The notes under the pieces: model-generated | Told to the model about the DNA's origin: nothing | Database searches by the model: none | The model's input: only the letters and a program-made list of their open reading frames with translations | In this document: positions 1 through 10,542 of the stretch, in pieces | How the letters are laid out: the number at the start of each line of letters is the position of its first letter | Numbering within the stretch: the first letter of the stretch is position 1 | Assembly (NCBI GenBank): GCA_016787415.1 | Contig: JAEUUT010000156.1 | Location: forward strand, 1 to 63,209 | Length of the DNA: 63,209 bases | Source: Saprospiraceae bacterium | Lineage (GTDB): Bacteria; Bacteroidota; Bacteroidia; Chitinophagales; Saprospiraceae | Direction: 5' to 3' | Translations under genes and position numbers: made by a program

Positions 1-812
1 GGTTTTAAGTCCTTAAAAAAGTAGTCAGCATTGGTTTTTACCCATCCGGTTATTTTACTCCGGGTATCGATGTAATAAAAAGTATCTACAGACGATGTCG
101 CCCAGATTTTACTATCGTTCTGGCAATGCATTTCAAGAAACTGGATGGATTCGAAAAAGCGCCTTTTTTCACCTGTATCCGGGTCGAAAAAGAGAATACC
201 TTGCTCCGCGTTGCACCAAATTTTACCCTGTTGATCCAGTTCTATTTCACCGCCTGCTACATCCGGGAGTGGTAATATTAATTTTCTGGCCCCGGTATTA
301 AGGTCAAATCGAAACAACCCTTCCGGCCCTTTTCCCCACAGGCACTGGCGCGTACTATCGGCGACAAACTGTATAAAATAGTCGGGTCTCTTGTTTTTCC
401 AGGTATCAGCCCCCGGAATGTCGAGCCCTGTGAAAACAAATGTGTTGGTAGTGCGATCAAGACGGTAAAAATGGCCGACTTTATTCAAGCACCACACCTC
501 TTTTCCATAGCATTGCAATTGTTCAATTTTGCTACTGGAAGATAGCAGATTGCTGTCTACCACAGGCATTGTATAGTGCCTGAATGTTTTCCCGTCAAAA
601 CTCGACACCCCGTTGGTGGCGGCCAGCCAAAGAAACCCCCGATCATCCTCCGCCATCGATAGTATTTCGACAGAGTTCAGTCCCTGTTTGTCATTGTAGA
701 ATACAAATTTGAAAGAAGGACTGTTTTGCGCGCTGATGCCATGCATGCCAATTGTCAGCCATGCCAGGCAAACAAACAGGCAAAAGGGATGTATTTCAGG
801 GCGGCGTTGCAT
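1..812 (-). CDS. Two-component-regulator-propeller protein, N-terminal part (cut by left edge)
   Basis: The frame is open from an ATG at 812 to the window edge, about 270 residues. It begins with a basic N-terminus and a hydrophobic stretch ending in SAQ, a plausible secretion signal. It then shows repeats of the type found in Reg_prop (two-component regulator propeller) sensors: 'DRGFLWLAATNGVSSFDG' near residue 58, followed by blades carrying 'LWGKGPEGLFRFD' and 'KIWCNAEQGILFFDP'. In this family the periplasmic beta-propellers sense a ligand and are usually followed by a membrane helix plus kinase or DNA-binding output. That C-terminal part lies outside the window, so the output type is unknown. 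It is on the same strand as the operon upstream but separated from it by about 100 bp. Confidence 0.8.
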   Translation of the reverse strand, partial: MQRRPEIHPFCLFVCLAWLTIGMHGISAQNSPSFKFVFYNDKQGLNSVEILSMAEDDRGFLWLAATNGVSSFDGKTFRHYTMPVVDSNLLSSSSKIEQLQCYGKEVWCLNKVGHFYRLDRTTNTFVFTGLDIPGADTWKNKRPDYFIQFVADSTRQCLWGKGPEGLFRFDLNTGARKLILPLPDVAGGEIELDQQGKIWCNAEQGILFFDPDTGEKRRFFESIQFLEMHCQNDSKIWATSSVDTFYYIDTRSKITGWVKTNADYFFKDLK

Positions 813-911
813 ACTTGGGGAAGATGGTAGTTGGTATAATCTCCATGCAAGTATAATTTACATCCGCCACACATTCGACATCTCTGCAAAATATATTCTC
901 CGGGCTGCCTA

Positions 912-3029
912 TCAGGGCACTTTCACTATACACACCGGCGAAAAAGCCGACTCCTTGCCGTCTTCGTAAAACACTTTGAAGGTGTATTCATACTGCCTGC
1001 CGCTTTTGACATCCGCATCCACATATTCCGGTGCATGCCCAGCCGGGAAGGAGGTACAGGTGGCGAATTGCCCGCCTTCTACTGCCTTGTACAGCACGAG
1101 GCGGTAATTGCCGGAGTAAGGATATCGCCAGCGGATATGCGCTTTTTTCTGCTCGTCTACCTGTGCCGTCAGGTTTTGAACGGCTGGTTTGAGCCGAAAA
1201 TCGGGCATTTTCAGCGACAGCAATGCGGAAGGGCGCATCAGCCCGGCATCGTCTTCGGCCAGCACCTGATAGTCGTACAGGCGGCCGGGCGTGGCAGTCG
1301 AATCGATGCAGGTCGCAAACCGGTCTTTCGAAGCCGTACTGAACACAATTTTCCAGTTGTTGTCGCCCGACTCCCGGCGCAGCAGGCGGTGCGTCACCAC
1401 GTCCTCGCTACTGCTGGCAGCCCAACTGATGCGTATGCGGTTTTGTGCAATCTGGTAGTCGGAAAACAGCGGTGCGCTGGGCGGAATAGTGTCGGGTTTG
1501 CTCAGTTCGAGTAAGGTCGAAAACGCGGAGTGATTGCCCCGCATATCTACTGCCACGACGCGGTAATAAATTTTTTCGGTCAGGGTATTCAGCGGAATGG
1601 TATCCGTGAACACCGTATCGAGCAGCACTTCGGGGGTGATACAAGCCAGTACATGATCTGCTGCATTGGAATAATGCACAGTGTATCCTTTCAAATCGCG
1701 CTCGGCACCCAGGCTCCAGTGCAGGCGCACCACGCCGTTGGTATCTACGCTGCCAGCCAGCCCAACCGGTGGCAAAGGGGGCAGGGAATCGATCACATGG
1801 CCATAGGAATACAGCGAAACACTGCCGTTGCCCGCCGTATCGACCGCCACCACCATGTAGAAATTACTGCCGTCCTCGTCGGCTTTTTCGTCCACAAAAC
1901 TGCGGGTATTCCGGGGCAAAATGGTGCTGGTAAGCGGCTGGTAATGGTTGTCCACTTCCGAACTGCGCACGACGTGAAAGCCGGCAAAATCGGATTCCAC
2001 CACACTTTTATCCCAGGTAATGTTCATTTTCCCTTGTCCCAGGTATTGCGCACGTATATTCTCAGGTGGCGCAGGCGGGGTGCGGTCGCGCCCCATGGCT
2101 TGCACGGGTAGCGACGGCGGACTGAGCGTGCCAAACGCATCGATGCCTACCAGTCGGTACCAGGCCGGCACGTAATTGCGCCCTGTAGAATCCTTGTAGG
2201 CAAACTCTTCGCGCCCGAACGAACTGTAACTGTCCGACAAAGGCAGCGTGTACGGCGTTTGGTTGAGCCGACGATAGGTATTCCCGCCATCGTCGGAGCG
2301 TTCGATGAAATACGCTGTGAAGCGATCCTGGTGCCAGCCGCGCTCCCAGAAAAGGGTGACACTGCCTTCGTTTTCGCCCGGCGCCATCAGTCGGGGCGGT
2401 AGCACCACCGCTGCAAAATCTGTTTTTACAAAAAAGTAATCCTGATCGGGCAAGCCCGGCATGCTATCGGGCGTGGCAAAACGAATGCGATAGGCATACA
2501 CCTGATCCTTTTCCACGCCCGTGTCTTCAAACCAGAGCCCAAGCGATTGTGCAGCGGGTTGCGACAAATCGGCGGACAGCAGGGCAAAACCCCAGCGCGA
2601 CTTCAAATCGGCAATCTGGTCGGTAAGGGTCGTGGCAGGCACGGCACTTTTCCCGAAAACAGTTTGAGCCGCCACCGCCACGTAGGGGTTTTTGCCATCA
2701 GCATATCCTTTTTTGAAATCTTCCTGCGAGCCTACCCGTATAGGCTGCGCTGTAAGCGGCAGGTAGGCTGCCGGATCGACGTAGCCTTTGCGCACCGAGG
2801 CGCGTTCCAGCCAGTAGCCATACCGATTGCCATGCAGCCATTGCTCGGGCGAAGCGGGCGCCCAGCGCAGCAGCACCGATTGGCCGGTGTAGCGGGCCAG
2901 CAGGCGCAGCCCATTCGGTGCAGGCGCAAGACTGTCTTTGCTTGTCGTCTGGGCGGCACTATGCCATGGAAACAGGCCGATCAGCAACACAGCCCACAAA
3001 ATTGGCGAAAAGATGCGTTCGTTTTTCAT
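912..3029 (-). CDS. Secreted fibronectin type III repeat protein
   Basis: 705 residues. There is a signal peptide (basic start, hydrophobic core, cleavage near 'HSAAQ'). The rest is beta-rich with several fibronectin-III-like units recognisable by phrases such as 'VLLRWAPASPEQW', 'SVTLFWERG', 'KMNITWDKS', 'VRLHWSLGAERDLKGY' and 'RIRISWAASSSEDV', spaced about 100 residues apart. No T9SS C-terminal sorting domain is seen at the end (CIVKVP). The gene starts 13 bp after the stop of the TANFOR giant gene and is probably the last gene of that operon. FN3 proteins of this type are extracellular binding or scaffold proteins; the partner is unknown, but co-transcription suggests it acts with the TANFOR protein and the barrel. 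Confidence 0.85.
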   Translation of the reverse strand: MKNERIFSPILWAVLLIGLFPWHSAAQTTSKDSLAPAPNGLRLLARYTGQSVLLRWAPASPEQWLHGNRYGYWLERASVRKGYVDPAAYLPLTAQPIRVGSQEDFKKGYADGKNPYVAVAAQTVFGKSAVPATTLTDQIADLKSRWGFALLSADLSQPAAQSLGLWFEDTGVEKDQVYAYRIRFATPDSMPGLPDQDYFFVKTDFAAVVLPPRLMAPGENEGSVTLFWERGWHQDRFTAYFIERSDDGGNTYRRLNQTPYTLPLSDSYSSFGREEFAYKDSTGRNYVPAWYRLVGIDAFGTLSPPSLPVQAMGRDRTPPAPPENIRAQYLGQGKMNITWDKSVVESDFAGFHVVRSSEVDNHYQPLTSTILPRNTRSFVDEKADEDGSNFYMVVAVDTAGNGSVSLYSYGHVIDSLPPLPPVGLAGSVDTNGVVRLHWSLGAERDLKGYTVHYSNAADHVLACITPEVLLDTVFTDTIPLNTLTEKIYYRVVAVDMRGNHSAFSTLLELSKPDTIPPSAPLFSDYQIAQNRIRISWAASSSEDVVTHRLLRRESGDNNWKIVFSTASKDRFATCIDSTATPGRLYDYQVLAEDDAGLMRPSALLSLKMPDFRLKPAVQNLTAQVDEQKKAHIRWRYPYSGNYRLVLYKAVEGGQFATCTSFPAGHAPEYVDADVKSGRQYEYTFKVFYEDGKESAFSPVCIVKVP

Positions 3030-3042
3030 ACTGAAACCAGGT

Positions 3043-6000
3043 TTAAGGGATAGGGAAAAAGAAAGGACTGAATTGACTGAGGTTTACCACCGGCATATAT
3101 ATCGGCTGGGCAATGGGCGAAACAACCGGGTCGTTCACTGGAAAGGTACCGTTGCTGCCCTGCGTGGGCGCCGGGGTCGGGAAGGTTCCGTTGCTGCCCG
3201 TTGGCACCGTCTGGAATATTCCGCTGTTCAGGTTCCAGGAAAGGCCGTGGAACGGATTTAAAGCAACGTAGTCGAACTGCCGTTCGGTGCGGGCTGAAAC
3301 CTCCAAAGTACTTGGTGGGCCATCCTGCACGCCTGGGAAAGGAGTATTGAAGTCAAACCGCACCCCATAAGTGCCACTTCCTACCTCAATGCGCTGGTAA
3401 AGCGGCGGTATTAAGGAGCGAAGTAGTTCCCGGTTGGCGTGGTCGCGGCTGCGCAGGTTGTCGAACTGTGTACGGTTCAGACGGTGATGTTCCTGCACTG
3501 CGCCGGTAATGAGACCTTGAGATCCTATGTCTGCAGGTGTTTTGCATTGGTTCAGCCCTGACCAGTAGTCCTCGGCATGGGTTTCGAGGGTACGATTGTC
3601 GTCCTCGATAAAGTTATAGATGGCGTTGCAGGCGTTTATATCTCCTCGCAACGAGCCGTACGAATGGGCCACCATCCATCGGTGGATATCGGTAGCGGAG
3701 CCGCTGAGCATAGCCGCTGAAGGGCCGGAGCCGGAATCGATCAATTTAGAATCCAACATTTGCTGATAGGTTTCCATCAGCCGGCTGCGATGTTCATTGA
3801 CGATCTTGTGTGTTTCATATTTCAGATGATACACCAGTTCGGATGTGTTCATAGGCAGTGTGGAGGGTCGCGGCTGCTGGGTTTCGGCTGTCACCTGTGC
3901 GGAAATTTCGGCTTCGCGCAGCGGCGGTTCCCCGATGGGCAGCCCGAAGGCAAGGAACATTAGAGCGCTATTGCGCTTAAAAGTCACCTTGGAACCGACG
4001 GGTTCCTGCACGTCGTCCAGCGTCGAGCTCGGGAGATGACTTACCCAGCCGTTACCCGGAACAAAATTATAATAAGAATAAATGCCGGACGGTTTGAAAC
4101 GGGTCACAAGCGGCGTATAAACCTTATCGCGCGCTTCCTGCTTTTGCGCAAAGCGCTCGAACGGCGCTGTGAGATCGAGCAAAGGCGCTACTACCTGTTC
4201 GCCATCCTTGTAGCATCCTTCGATGTCATACTGTTCCCATCCTTCGCCGTTTATGGCCATGTCTACTTCCAGCCAGGAAGCATTGCCGTTGGAAGCGAGT
4301 TGCGCATTTTGCAACCTCACAGTAGCGTACTTTTCCTGCATGCTGCGATACTGGCTGGTACGGAAATAAAAACTGTAGAGCAGTTTTTCCCCATCCTTCA
4401 GCACCTGGTCGGGCAGCAAACGCGTAGTGACGGTACTGGTGCTCCGGTACTCCCCGGAGCTGTACGTCGTGTTTTTATTTTCAAATTTCGCCCTGACGCC
4501 ACCGAGTCCGATCGGTGGATTATTTCTGTTTTTGCCTTTCCGAATCAATTGTACCACATACATCCGCTGGGTTTCCAGCGGTGGCATGGGAAAAAGAACA
4601 CTGGTAAAACCTGGCGACAGTTGGGCTGGTATATTATTGCCCACCGGCGTACCATCGAGGGTTTTAATGCGGAAATAATAGTCGAAATCGCTGGACTTAT
4701 TCAGTACATCCTGCCATGCATGTAGTTTGATAAAACCGAACGTTCCATTGTCCTGAATAGTAAAGAAGCGCTGATTCTTCAACGGCCAGGTAAACAGCAC
4801 GTTATTATCGGGAATATTCGTAGCGGTAGCCCCGGTAGTGAAACACGCTTCGGCGCGCTCCACTATTTCGGAGCCCTGGCTGCGTACCGGTTCCCATGGG
4901 CCATTGTTGCATTGTTTGTCGGCGCCAATTTCCACTACGAACCGGAAATCCGTATATCCGGCCAGTTCGCTGCTTGGTACGAGGGTGTACACGGTTCGGT
5001 CGCTGTTCCACTTGGTGCTTTGTAATGATACGGGTGCACCTTCAGGGTTTTCCAGAAAACAACGCAGCAGTTTTGGGTTTACCTGACAATTCCGGCCTTC
5101 ATTGTCGACAAAAGACTGTGCCGTTTGCATGTTTACATTGAACGACACGGAAGGATTTACAAACGTGCTGACACTGGGTGTCGGATGGTTGCAGTTGGCT
5201 GTTTTGGCCGGGTTCATACCTCCGATGAAGGTAATACCGCCAAGGTCAGCCGCTTCCGGATGGCATTTTTCACCCAGTTCTACTTTGAAATTGCATTGGC
5301 CTTTCACGAGGCCGCCCAACACTTCGTAGCCCAGTCCGACGCGGCCCACGAAGTATTCGGGGTTGGGCAGTTCTGCGTCCAGGGCCACAGCGGCATACAA
5401 TCCGAGAATCGGGATGCGGCATCTGCTGCACAGCCAGTCGATGTCGACGCCGACGCCGATTTCTCCTTGCAGTCCCACGTATGCCTGCCCTTTTGCGCGC
5501 CAGCCGTCGAGGCCGGTGCCGCCATTGGCGCACAGTAGGCCAGGTTCGCGCACCAGCATCATGTCGGCGCCTGCCCAGGCATTGAGATTGGCATAAAAAA
5601 TAGCGAAGTTGAGGCTGGTTTCCAGCGATAGGTGTACGCCAAAGGCCACGCCACTACCGTCGGAGCGACTTCTGTCTTCCTGTGGGCGTGCATCTCCGTT
5701 CAGCGCCTGACTGCCCAATTTGGCGCGGCTTTCGGCACTGGCGCCGCTCAGCATCGCTTCCACTTCCGGGGGCAAGGGCGGCAGTTCGGTAGGAATGGGC
5801 GTGCCCACCATGAAATAGGTGCTGATGACGCCCCGCAGGCCAGGAATTTCCACCACCATACCAGCCCTGCCGACCGGACGGCCTACCTGTTCGTCGCGGC
5901 CGTTTGGATCGAGATGTCCGAGGTAAAAATGCCACATCGACTTATCGGCATAAAAAGTAGCCGTCACCAATTTGTTGCCTGGCCCTACACCGCGAATCAG

Positions 6001-9000
6001 CGGGTTACTGCGCGGATAGGCGAGTTTGACCTCCAGCCAACCCGTGAACCGGAATTCGTTGTTGCCGTCTTGACTCAACATAAACATGCATGAGGCAGTA
6101 ATTGGCGCGGTGTCTGTCGGATTGGGGTCATCTTTATTTTCCGGTAGAAAATATGCCTCCCCGCTTACTTTTATGAATACGAGAGTACCCGTACGGATAT
6201 TTATTTCCGATTCTACACCTACGGTGAGCCCATATACACCGCCGGTCGGCGGACCGAACAGTGCGCGCAGCCCAAACCCTAATGTTCCCCATTCCGGTGT
6301 AAATGTGATCCTGCGGTTGGCTTTATCTTGCAGGTCGGCCGAGTCGCGAGGCGTCATGTTGCGGAGTTCATTGCCATCCGCATACTGGTTTTCCGACAAT
6401 TTGGCCATATTGTACCACACGCCACCACCAATACCCATAATAGCGACGCCGGGGAAAATGGTGATGCCACTCGACAGGCGCACCATTGCGTCGATGGAAA
6501 AGTAGGGGTAATACTGGCTGGTCGTGTTAAATTGGGGGCAGGTAGCGCAGTTTTTCACCGTGCCAAACTCCACAAACAGGTTGAATGCACCAAGGCTGGG
6601 CAAAACAACATTGGCGGAACCTTTCACGCCGTCTTTTTTGCCGCCCGTCGGCATGTTTTCCGAATAAAATTCAATTTCGCCAGCCAGCCGGATGCCGCCG
6701 CCTACATCGCCTGCAATGCCGATTTTGCTCACCTCTACTCCACCCCAGTCGAGCGAAAGTTGGTCGATATGGTCGAGGCTGAAATTGCGCACCAACGCAA
6801 AAAATGCGATCGTTGTTTTGGCGCTTAGTTGTTGCGAAGAACCGGATGTCAGGGAAAGTTCGAGGTTTACAAACCGAAGGCCCAGGCGCATGGTGCCGCC
6901 TTCTCCGGGCTCGAATACGGGTTCAAGTTGGTCTATTTTCACCGGAAAACCGGCTGTATTATGTTGCGGACAGGCCGCTGCAAACGTGCAATTCTCATCA
7001 AAATAAAATCCGCCGCGCTGGCTGGACACCCCAAACCGCACGTTCTCATACCTTACTCCGGCGAAATCCATCCCTGGTATGGTGCCGCCGTCCGTCATGT
7101 CGCCACTAAGGGTAATATGCCCGTTCAGCAGGGCCTCCAGCCGCACGTCGTTGCTGTTGACCACGAATTCGATGGCGGAGTTGGCATCCAGCGTAGCCGT
7201 AGCAATATCCCACATATCCATGTGCATGGTGCGGTCGGGCGGCACGTTGGTCCTGAACTGGTAAGAAGCCGTCGTATTGTTGCCCACCTGCACGCTCAGC
7301 ACCATCGAGTAGTCGAGCAATTCACCTACCCGAAATATCGGCAGCCCGATTTTACCGCGCATGGAACCCCTGATGGAGGTATTTTGCACAATGCCCAAAC
7401 CGATTTCGTCGATGCTGAAGCGCCAGCCTTGTATGCGGCCGCCGGATTGCGGGCCATCGTCGATGTTGAGCACATTGCGGGCATATATGGAAGCGGAGAT
7501 ACCCGACGGATCGATCAGCATGGTGTCTATCTGAAAACTGATGCGCTGCGCCTGTCCGTCTTTGAATTCCGGGCGCATCCGCACGGCAATGGTCGAAGCA
7601 TAAAAACCCGTCCAGGTATTCAACAAACGCGGGTCGGTAGCCGCAGGGCCCGATGCGCTTTCGATACCGAGGCGGCTGAGTTCGTAGCCTTGCGGAAAAC
7701 CCATTTGCGTCGGGTTTTTCTTGTCCGACATATCGATCCATGCATTTCGCAACTCGAAACCCCAGCCTTCGAGGCCCACGACCTGGAAGGGGTGGTTGAA
7801 GGTCACGTTGGCGATAAAATCATAACTGCCTGCATCGCGGGTGAGCCGCGCCGAAAACGAACCTTCCACTTCTCCTGCTATGAGGGCCGCGTTGGCCGGA
7901 TTCTCAGGCACCAGCGCACTGCGCGGGAAAATGGTTTTGCCTGCCAGTAGCGCCTCCTTGAATCCGGCGCAATCGAATTCCACAAAACTGTACTGGTTGG
8001 AATTGGCCGGCGGGGCGGTTGCAGTGCCCGGAAAAACCAGGCGGTAGTTTTCCGGGCGGTTGTCGCCGACAATCAGGTCTTCCGCCAGGTACAGCCGGAA
8101 AACCGACTGGAAGCCGCCGGGGTGGATACAAATCCGGTCGGCCTTGAAAATCAGCGGGTGCCCGGCGAATTCGCCCGGCATGTCATAGCCGAATTTGATG
8201 GTCAGTTCTGCCCCGGTGAGTCCAAATTTCAGGTCGTCAATCACAGCCACTACTTTGGCGCCGTCGATGGCCTGATCCCAGCCGATGGGCAGTTTTTGTA
8301 TGATAAGGTCATTGGCGAGGCCCGCTTCGCTGGCCAGGGGCAGGTCGCCTCCCAGCGCATAGTTAAGCCAGCCGCCAGCCGTTCGGGCCAGGTTTTCTAT
8401 CGGGCTTCCACCTTTTTCCACCGAAAACTCTCCTTCGTACGCTCGATGCTCGGCATTGACTTTCATGGCGATGAAACTCACCTTGATTTTCAGGTTGTTC
8501 AAAAACGGAATGACAATATCGCCCCAGCCGTGGTAGCCATTTCCAGGGTTGCCGCCTTCGATGTGCCGGATGGTCATGGTAAATTTACCTACCACTACCT
8601 CGTTTTCTTCTTCCTGTGCTACGGCATTGCGGTCGGTGGGCGCCTCTACCACACAATCAGCCAGGCAGCCGGTTTGGGCCGGTGTGTTGGCGCCGGGATT
8701 GTTCTGGGCAGTGGCGTTGCAGTCGGCAGTAGCGCCTACACAAAATTTCCGTACGTCGGAAAACTGGTAAAATGTGCCGCTTTGGTTGGCGGGGTCTTGC
8801 AGCCAACCCACGCGCCACCAGTAGGTACCTTCGCTGAATTGCAGGGGCGTGGCGCCCGAACTGGCATTTTTGTAAATTAGCGCCTCTTTTGCCTCCGCTT
8901 CCGAGGCATTGTCGATCTGGAATGCTTCCAGCGTCAGTGCTTCCGAGCGGGTAGCATTGGTTACGATTTGGGTAAATTCCTCGTCGCGGGCGATTTGAAG

Positions 9001-10542
9001 CACCCAGCGTTCGTCCACGGGGCCGTAGTGAAACTCCCGCGTGGTAGCGCTGCTGCCGCTACCTGCCCGCCGCACGATGTCGGGGATGGTCGGGAACAGT
9101 TTTTCGGGCGCATCTCCCGTTTTCCAGTTGAAGGTAATGCCTTCATTTACCTGAAAGCGAGCGTTGTCGGCAGGGGTTTGCAGCACGGGTTGGGGCATAC
9201 CGTACTGGAAGTCTTCAGAAAAAGCCTGCCCATTCAGCACCTCTCCATTTCGGCGGGTCACGGCGCCGTTCATATTCCAACTGTAGGTACTGCCATGTTG
9301 TAGCACCTGCGGCGTAGCACTTTCGCCTTGCGGCGCTGCGTACACAGGCAGGTAGCATGCGCGCTCGCGGGCCACATCAGCCGGGTAGTTTTGAAGCCCC
9401 TGACCGACCACTGGGCTGGTAGTGCCCCAGTTGTTGTCGCCAGTGTACACATGCGGATTGGGGTTTCCACCGTTGAATTCGGTGGTGTATTCAAAAGTGT
9501 GATAGTCATCGTCGTACGGCGACATATGCACGATGACCGGAAATTGTTTGAACGGGATAATGCCGCCATTGGGGTAATCTGCCTGAAACCCGAATGCATC
9601 GCTGCCGCCTGCATCGCCAGCCACTTCCAGCAGGCACGGATCGCTGTATCCAGTGTTTTGAAATGCCAGCGTGCTGGACACCGCCTGTACCCGAAACACG
9701 TAGCGCAAGCCGGGCACCAGGGCCGGTTCAGCCCCTGCTACCACGTCGAGCAAGTATGTGTTAGTGCCATCGTCTATTCCCACCACCTGCGCGGGCAATG
9801 CATTGTTGTTGATGATTTGAAGCGGGTCTACCTGCCCGGGCGTGCCGTCAGGTACCGTGTAAAAATAAAGGCGATACTGCACATCGCTGCCTGCCGGAAG
9901 GCCCGGAACCATCCATGCGATGGGCAAATTGGGGTCAGAATCGGTATTGACGGTGATCGGACAGTTGATGGGCTGTGTGAGTTGGGGCTGGAGGTAATAG
10001 GTGACAGGAAAAGGGGCGCAACTGCTGCCTGCTCCAGACGACAACTGCAAGTCTTGCGGGATGTTTTCCGTATCGTAATTGTGGGCTGTTAGGCAAAAAC
10101 TGTAGTCGCCTTCCGGCAGCACCTGATCGCCGCCGTTGGAGGGTGTAAAACCCTCTACATCAAAATCGGACAGACGAAGTCCGCTTTGCAGGGCTTCGAT
10201 GTCGGCCCCTGTAAGCAGAAGGCTGGGTGCTCCCTGCGGCAAAACAATGGCCTCTGCAGGCCGTACGCCGGGGCGGCTGCTCAGTCGGTGTCCATTGGTG
10301 GTGTTTTCCAATACCAGGCTCAAATAGATACGATATTCCCTTGTATCCTGTATATCATTGCGGATAATGGAAATCAGCACCTGATTTTGAAATGCCTCAT
10401 AATCGCTGAAACGCAGCGGATAAGGCGGCGTCATGGTAGTGGCCACGGTGAGCGGATAACTGCCTTGCGCCAGTGTCACGCGGGCTATTCCGGCACAGAT
10501 GAACAGAGAGAGCGTAAAGCGGAGCAGGAAGGACATTTTCAT
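3043..10542 (-). CDS. Giant TANFOR-domain secreted protein (2499 aa)
   Basis: The start chosen is the ATG at 10542, giving MKMSFLLRF, a clear signal peptide ending in 'ARVTLAQ'. The frame is open for 103 more codons upstream, but these lie inside the preceding gene and look non-coding. The ATG overlaps the upstream stop codon (ATGA), so translation is probably coupled to the barrel gene. Residues about 27-200 match the TANFOR N-terminal domain known from large Bacteroidota surface proteins ('YPLTVATTMTPPYPLRFSDY'), followed by an FN3-like region with 'CPITVN...LPIAWMVPG'. The remaining ~2000 residues are beta-rich and unassigned, with scattered Cys pairs and a Pro/Asn-rich tail; no T9SS tail signal is visible. 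TANFOR proteins are extracellular and of unknown function. Confidence 0.85.
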   Translation of the reverse strand: MKMSFLLRFTLSLFICAGIARVTLAQGSYPLTVATTMTPPYPLRFSDYEAFQNQVLISIIRNDIQDTREYRIYLSLVLENTTNGHRLSSRPGVRPAEAIVLPQGAPSLLLTGADIEALQSGLRLSDFDVEGFTPSNGGDQVLPEGDYSFCLTAHNYDTENIPQDLQLSSGAGSSCAPFPVTYYLQPQLTQPINCPITVNTDSDPNLPIAWMVPGLPAGSDVQYRLYFYTVPDGTPGQVDPLQIINNNALPAQVVGIDDGTNTYLLDVVAGAEPALVPGLRYVFRVQAVSSTLAFQNTGYSDPCLLEVAGDAGGSDAFGFQADYPNGGIIPFKQFPVIVHMSPYDDDYHTFEYTTEFNGGNPNPHVYTGDNNWGTTSPVVGQGLQNYPADVARERACYLPVYAAPQGESATPQVLQHGSTYSWNMNGAVTRRNGEVLNGQAFSEDFQYGMPQPVLQTPADNARFQVNEGITFNWKTGDAPEKLFPTIPDIVRRAGSGSSATTREFHYGPVDERWVLQIARDEEFTQIVTNATRSEALTLEAFQIDNASEAEAKEALIYKNASSGATPLQFSEGTYWWRVGWLQDPANQSGTFYQFSDVRKFCVGATADCNATAQNNPGANTPAQTGCLADCVVEAPTDRNAVAQEEENEVVVGKFTMTIRHIEGGNPGNGYHGWGDIVIPFLNNLKIKVSFIAMKVNAEHRAYEGEFSVEKGGSPIENLARTAGGWLNYALGGDLPLASEAGLANDLIIQKLPIGWDQAIDGAKVVAVIDDLKFGLTGAELTIKFGYDMPGEFAGHPLIFKADRICIHPGGFQSVFRLYLAEDLIVGDNRPENYRLVFPGTATAPPANSNQYSFVEFDCAGFKEALLAGKTIFPRSALVPENPANAALIAGEVEGSFSARLTRDAGSYDFIANVTFNHPFQVVGLEGWGFELRNAWIDMSDKKNPTQMGFPQGYELSRLGIESASGPAATDPRLLNTWTGFYASTIAVRMRPEFKDGQAQRISFQIDTMLIDPSGISASIYARNVLNIDDGPQSGGRIQGWRFSIDEIGLGIVQNTSIRGSMRGKIGLPIFRVGELLDYSMVLSVQVGNNTTASYQFRTNVPPDRTMHMDMWDIATATLDANSAIEFVVNSNDVRLEALLNGHITLSGDMTDGGTIPGMDFAGVRYENVRFGVSSQRGGFYFDENCTFAAACPQHNTAGFPVKIDQLEPVFEPGEGGTMRLGLRFVNLELSLTSGSSQQLSAKTTIAFFALVRNFSLDHIDQLSLDWGGVEVSKIGIAGDVGGGIRLAGEIEFYSENMPTGGKKDGVKGSANVVLPSLGAFNLFVEFGTVKNCATCPQFNTTSQYYPYFSIDAMVRLSSGITIFPGVAIMGIGGGVWYNMAKLSENQYADGNELRNMTPRDSADLQDKANRRITFTPEWGTLGFGLRALFGPPTGGVYGLTVGVESEINIRTGTLVFIKVSGEAYFLPENKDDPNPTDTAPITASCMFMLSQDGNNEFRFTGWLEVKLAYPRSNPLIRGVGPGNKLVTATFYADKSMWHFYLGHLDPNGRDEQVGRPVGRAGMVVEIPGLRGVISTYFMVGTPIPTELPPLPPEVEAMLSGASAESRAKLGSQALNGDARPQEDRSRSDGSGVAFGVHLSLETSLNFAIFYANLNAWAGADMMLVREPGLLCANGGTGLDGWRAKGQAYVGLQGEIGVGVDIDWLCSRCRIPILGLYAAVALDAELPNPEYFVGRVGLGYEVLGGLVKGQCNFKVELGEKCHPEAADLGGITFIGGMNPAKTANCNHPTPSVSTFVNPSVSFNVNMQTAQSFVDNEGRNCQVNPKLLRCFLENPEGAPVSLQSTKWNSDRTVYTLVPSSELAGYTDFRFVVEIGADKQCNNGPWEPVRSQGSEIVERAEACFTTGATATNIPDNNVLFTWPLKNQRFFTIQDNGTFGFIKLHAWQDVLNKSSDFDYYFRIKTLDGTPVGNNIPAQLSPGFTSVLFPMPPLETQRMYVVQLIRKGKNRNNPPIGLGGVRAKFENKNTTYSSGEYRSTSTVTTRLLPDQVLKDGEKLLYSFYFRTSQYRSMQEKYATVRLQNAQLASNGNASWLEVDMAINGEGWEQYDIEGCYKDGEQVVAPLLDLTAPFERFAQKQEARDKVYTPLVTRFKPSGIYSYYNFVPGNGWVSHLPSSTLDDVQEPVGSKVTFKRNSALMFLAFGLPIGEPPLREAEISAQVTAETQQPRPSTLPMNTSELVYHLKYETHKIVNEHRSRLMETYQQMLDSKLIDSGSGPSAAMLSGSATDIHRWMVAHSYGSLRGDINACNAIYNFIEDDNRTLETHAEDYWSGLNQCKTPADIGSQGLITGAVQEHHRLNRTQFDNLRSRDHANRELLRSLIPPLYQRIEVGSGTYGVRFDFNTPFPGVQDGPPSTLEVSARTERQFDYVALNPFHGLSWNLNSGIFQTVPTGSNGTFPTPAPTQGSNGTFPVNDPVVSPIAQPIYMPVVNLSQFSPFFFPIP

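Noticed and set aside
6829..7950. 373-codon plus-strand frame inside the TANFOR gene
   Set aside because: Antisense shadow; low-complexity His/Arg/Gly composition.
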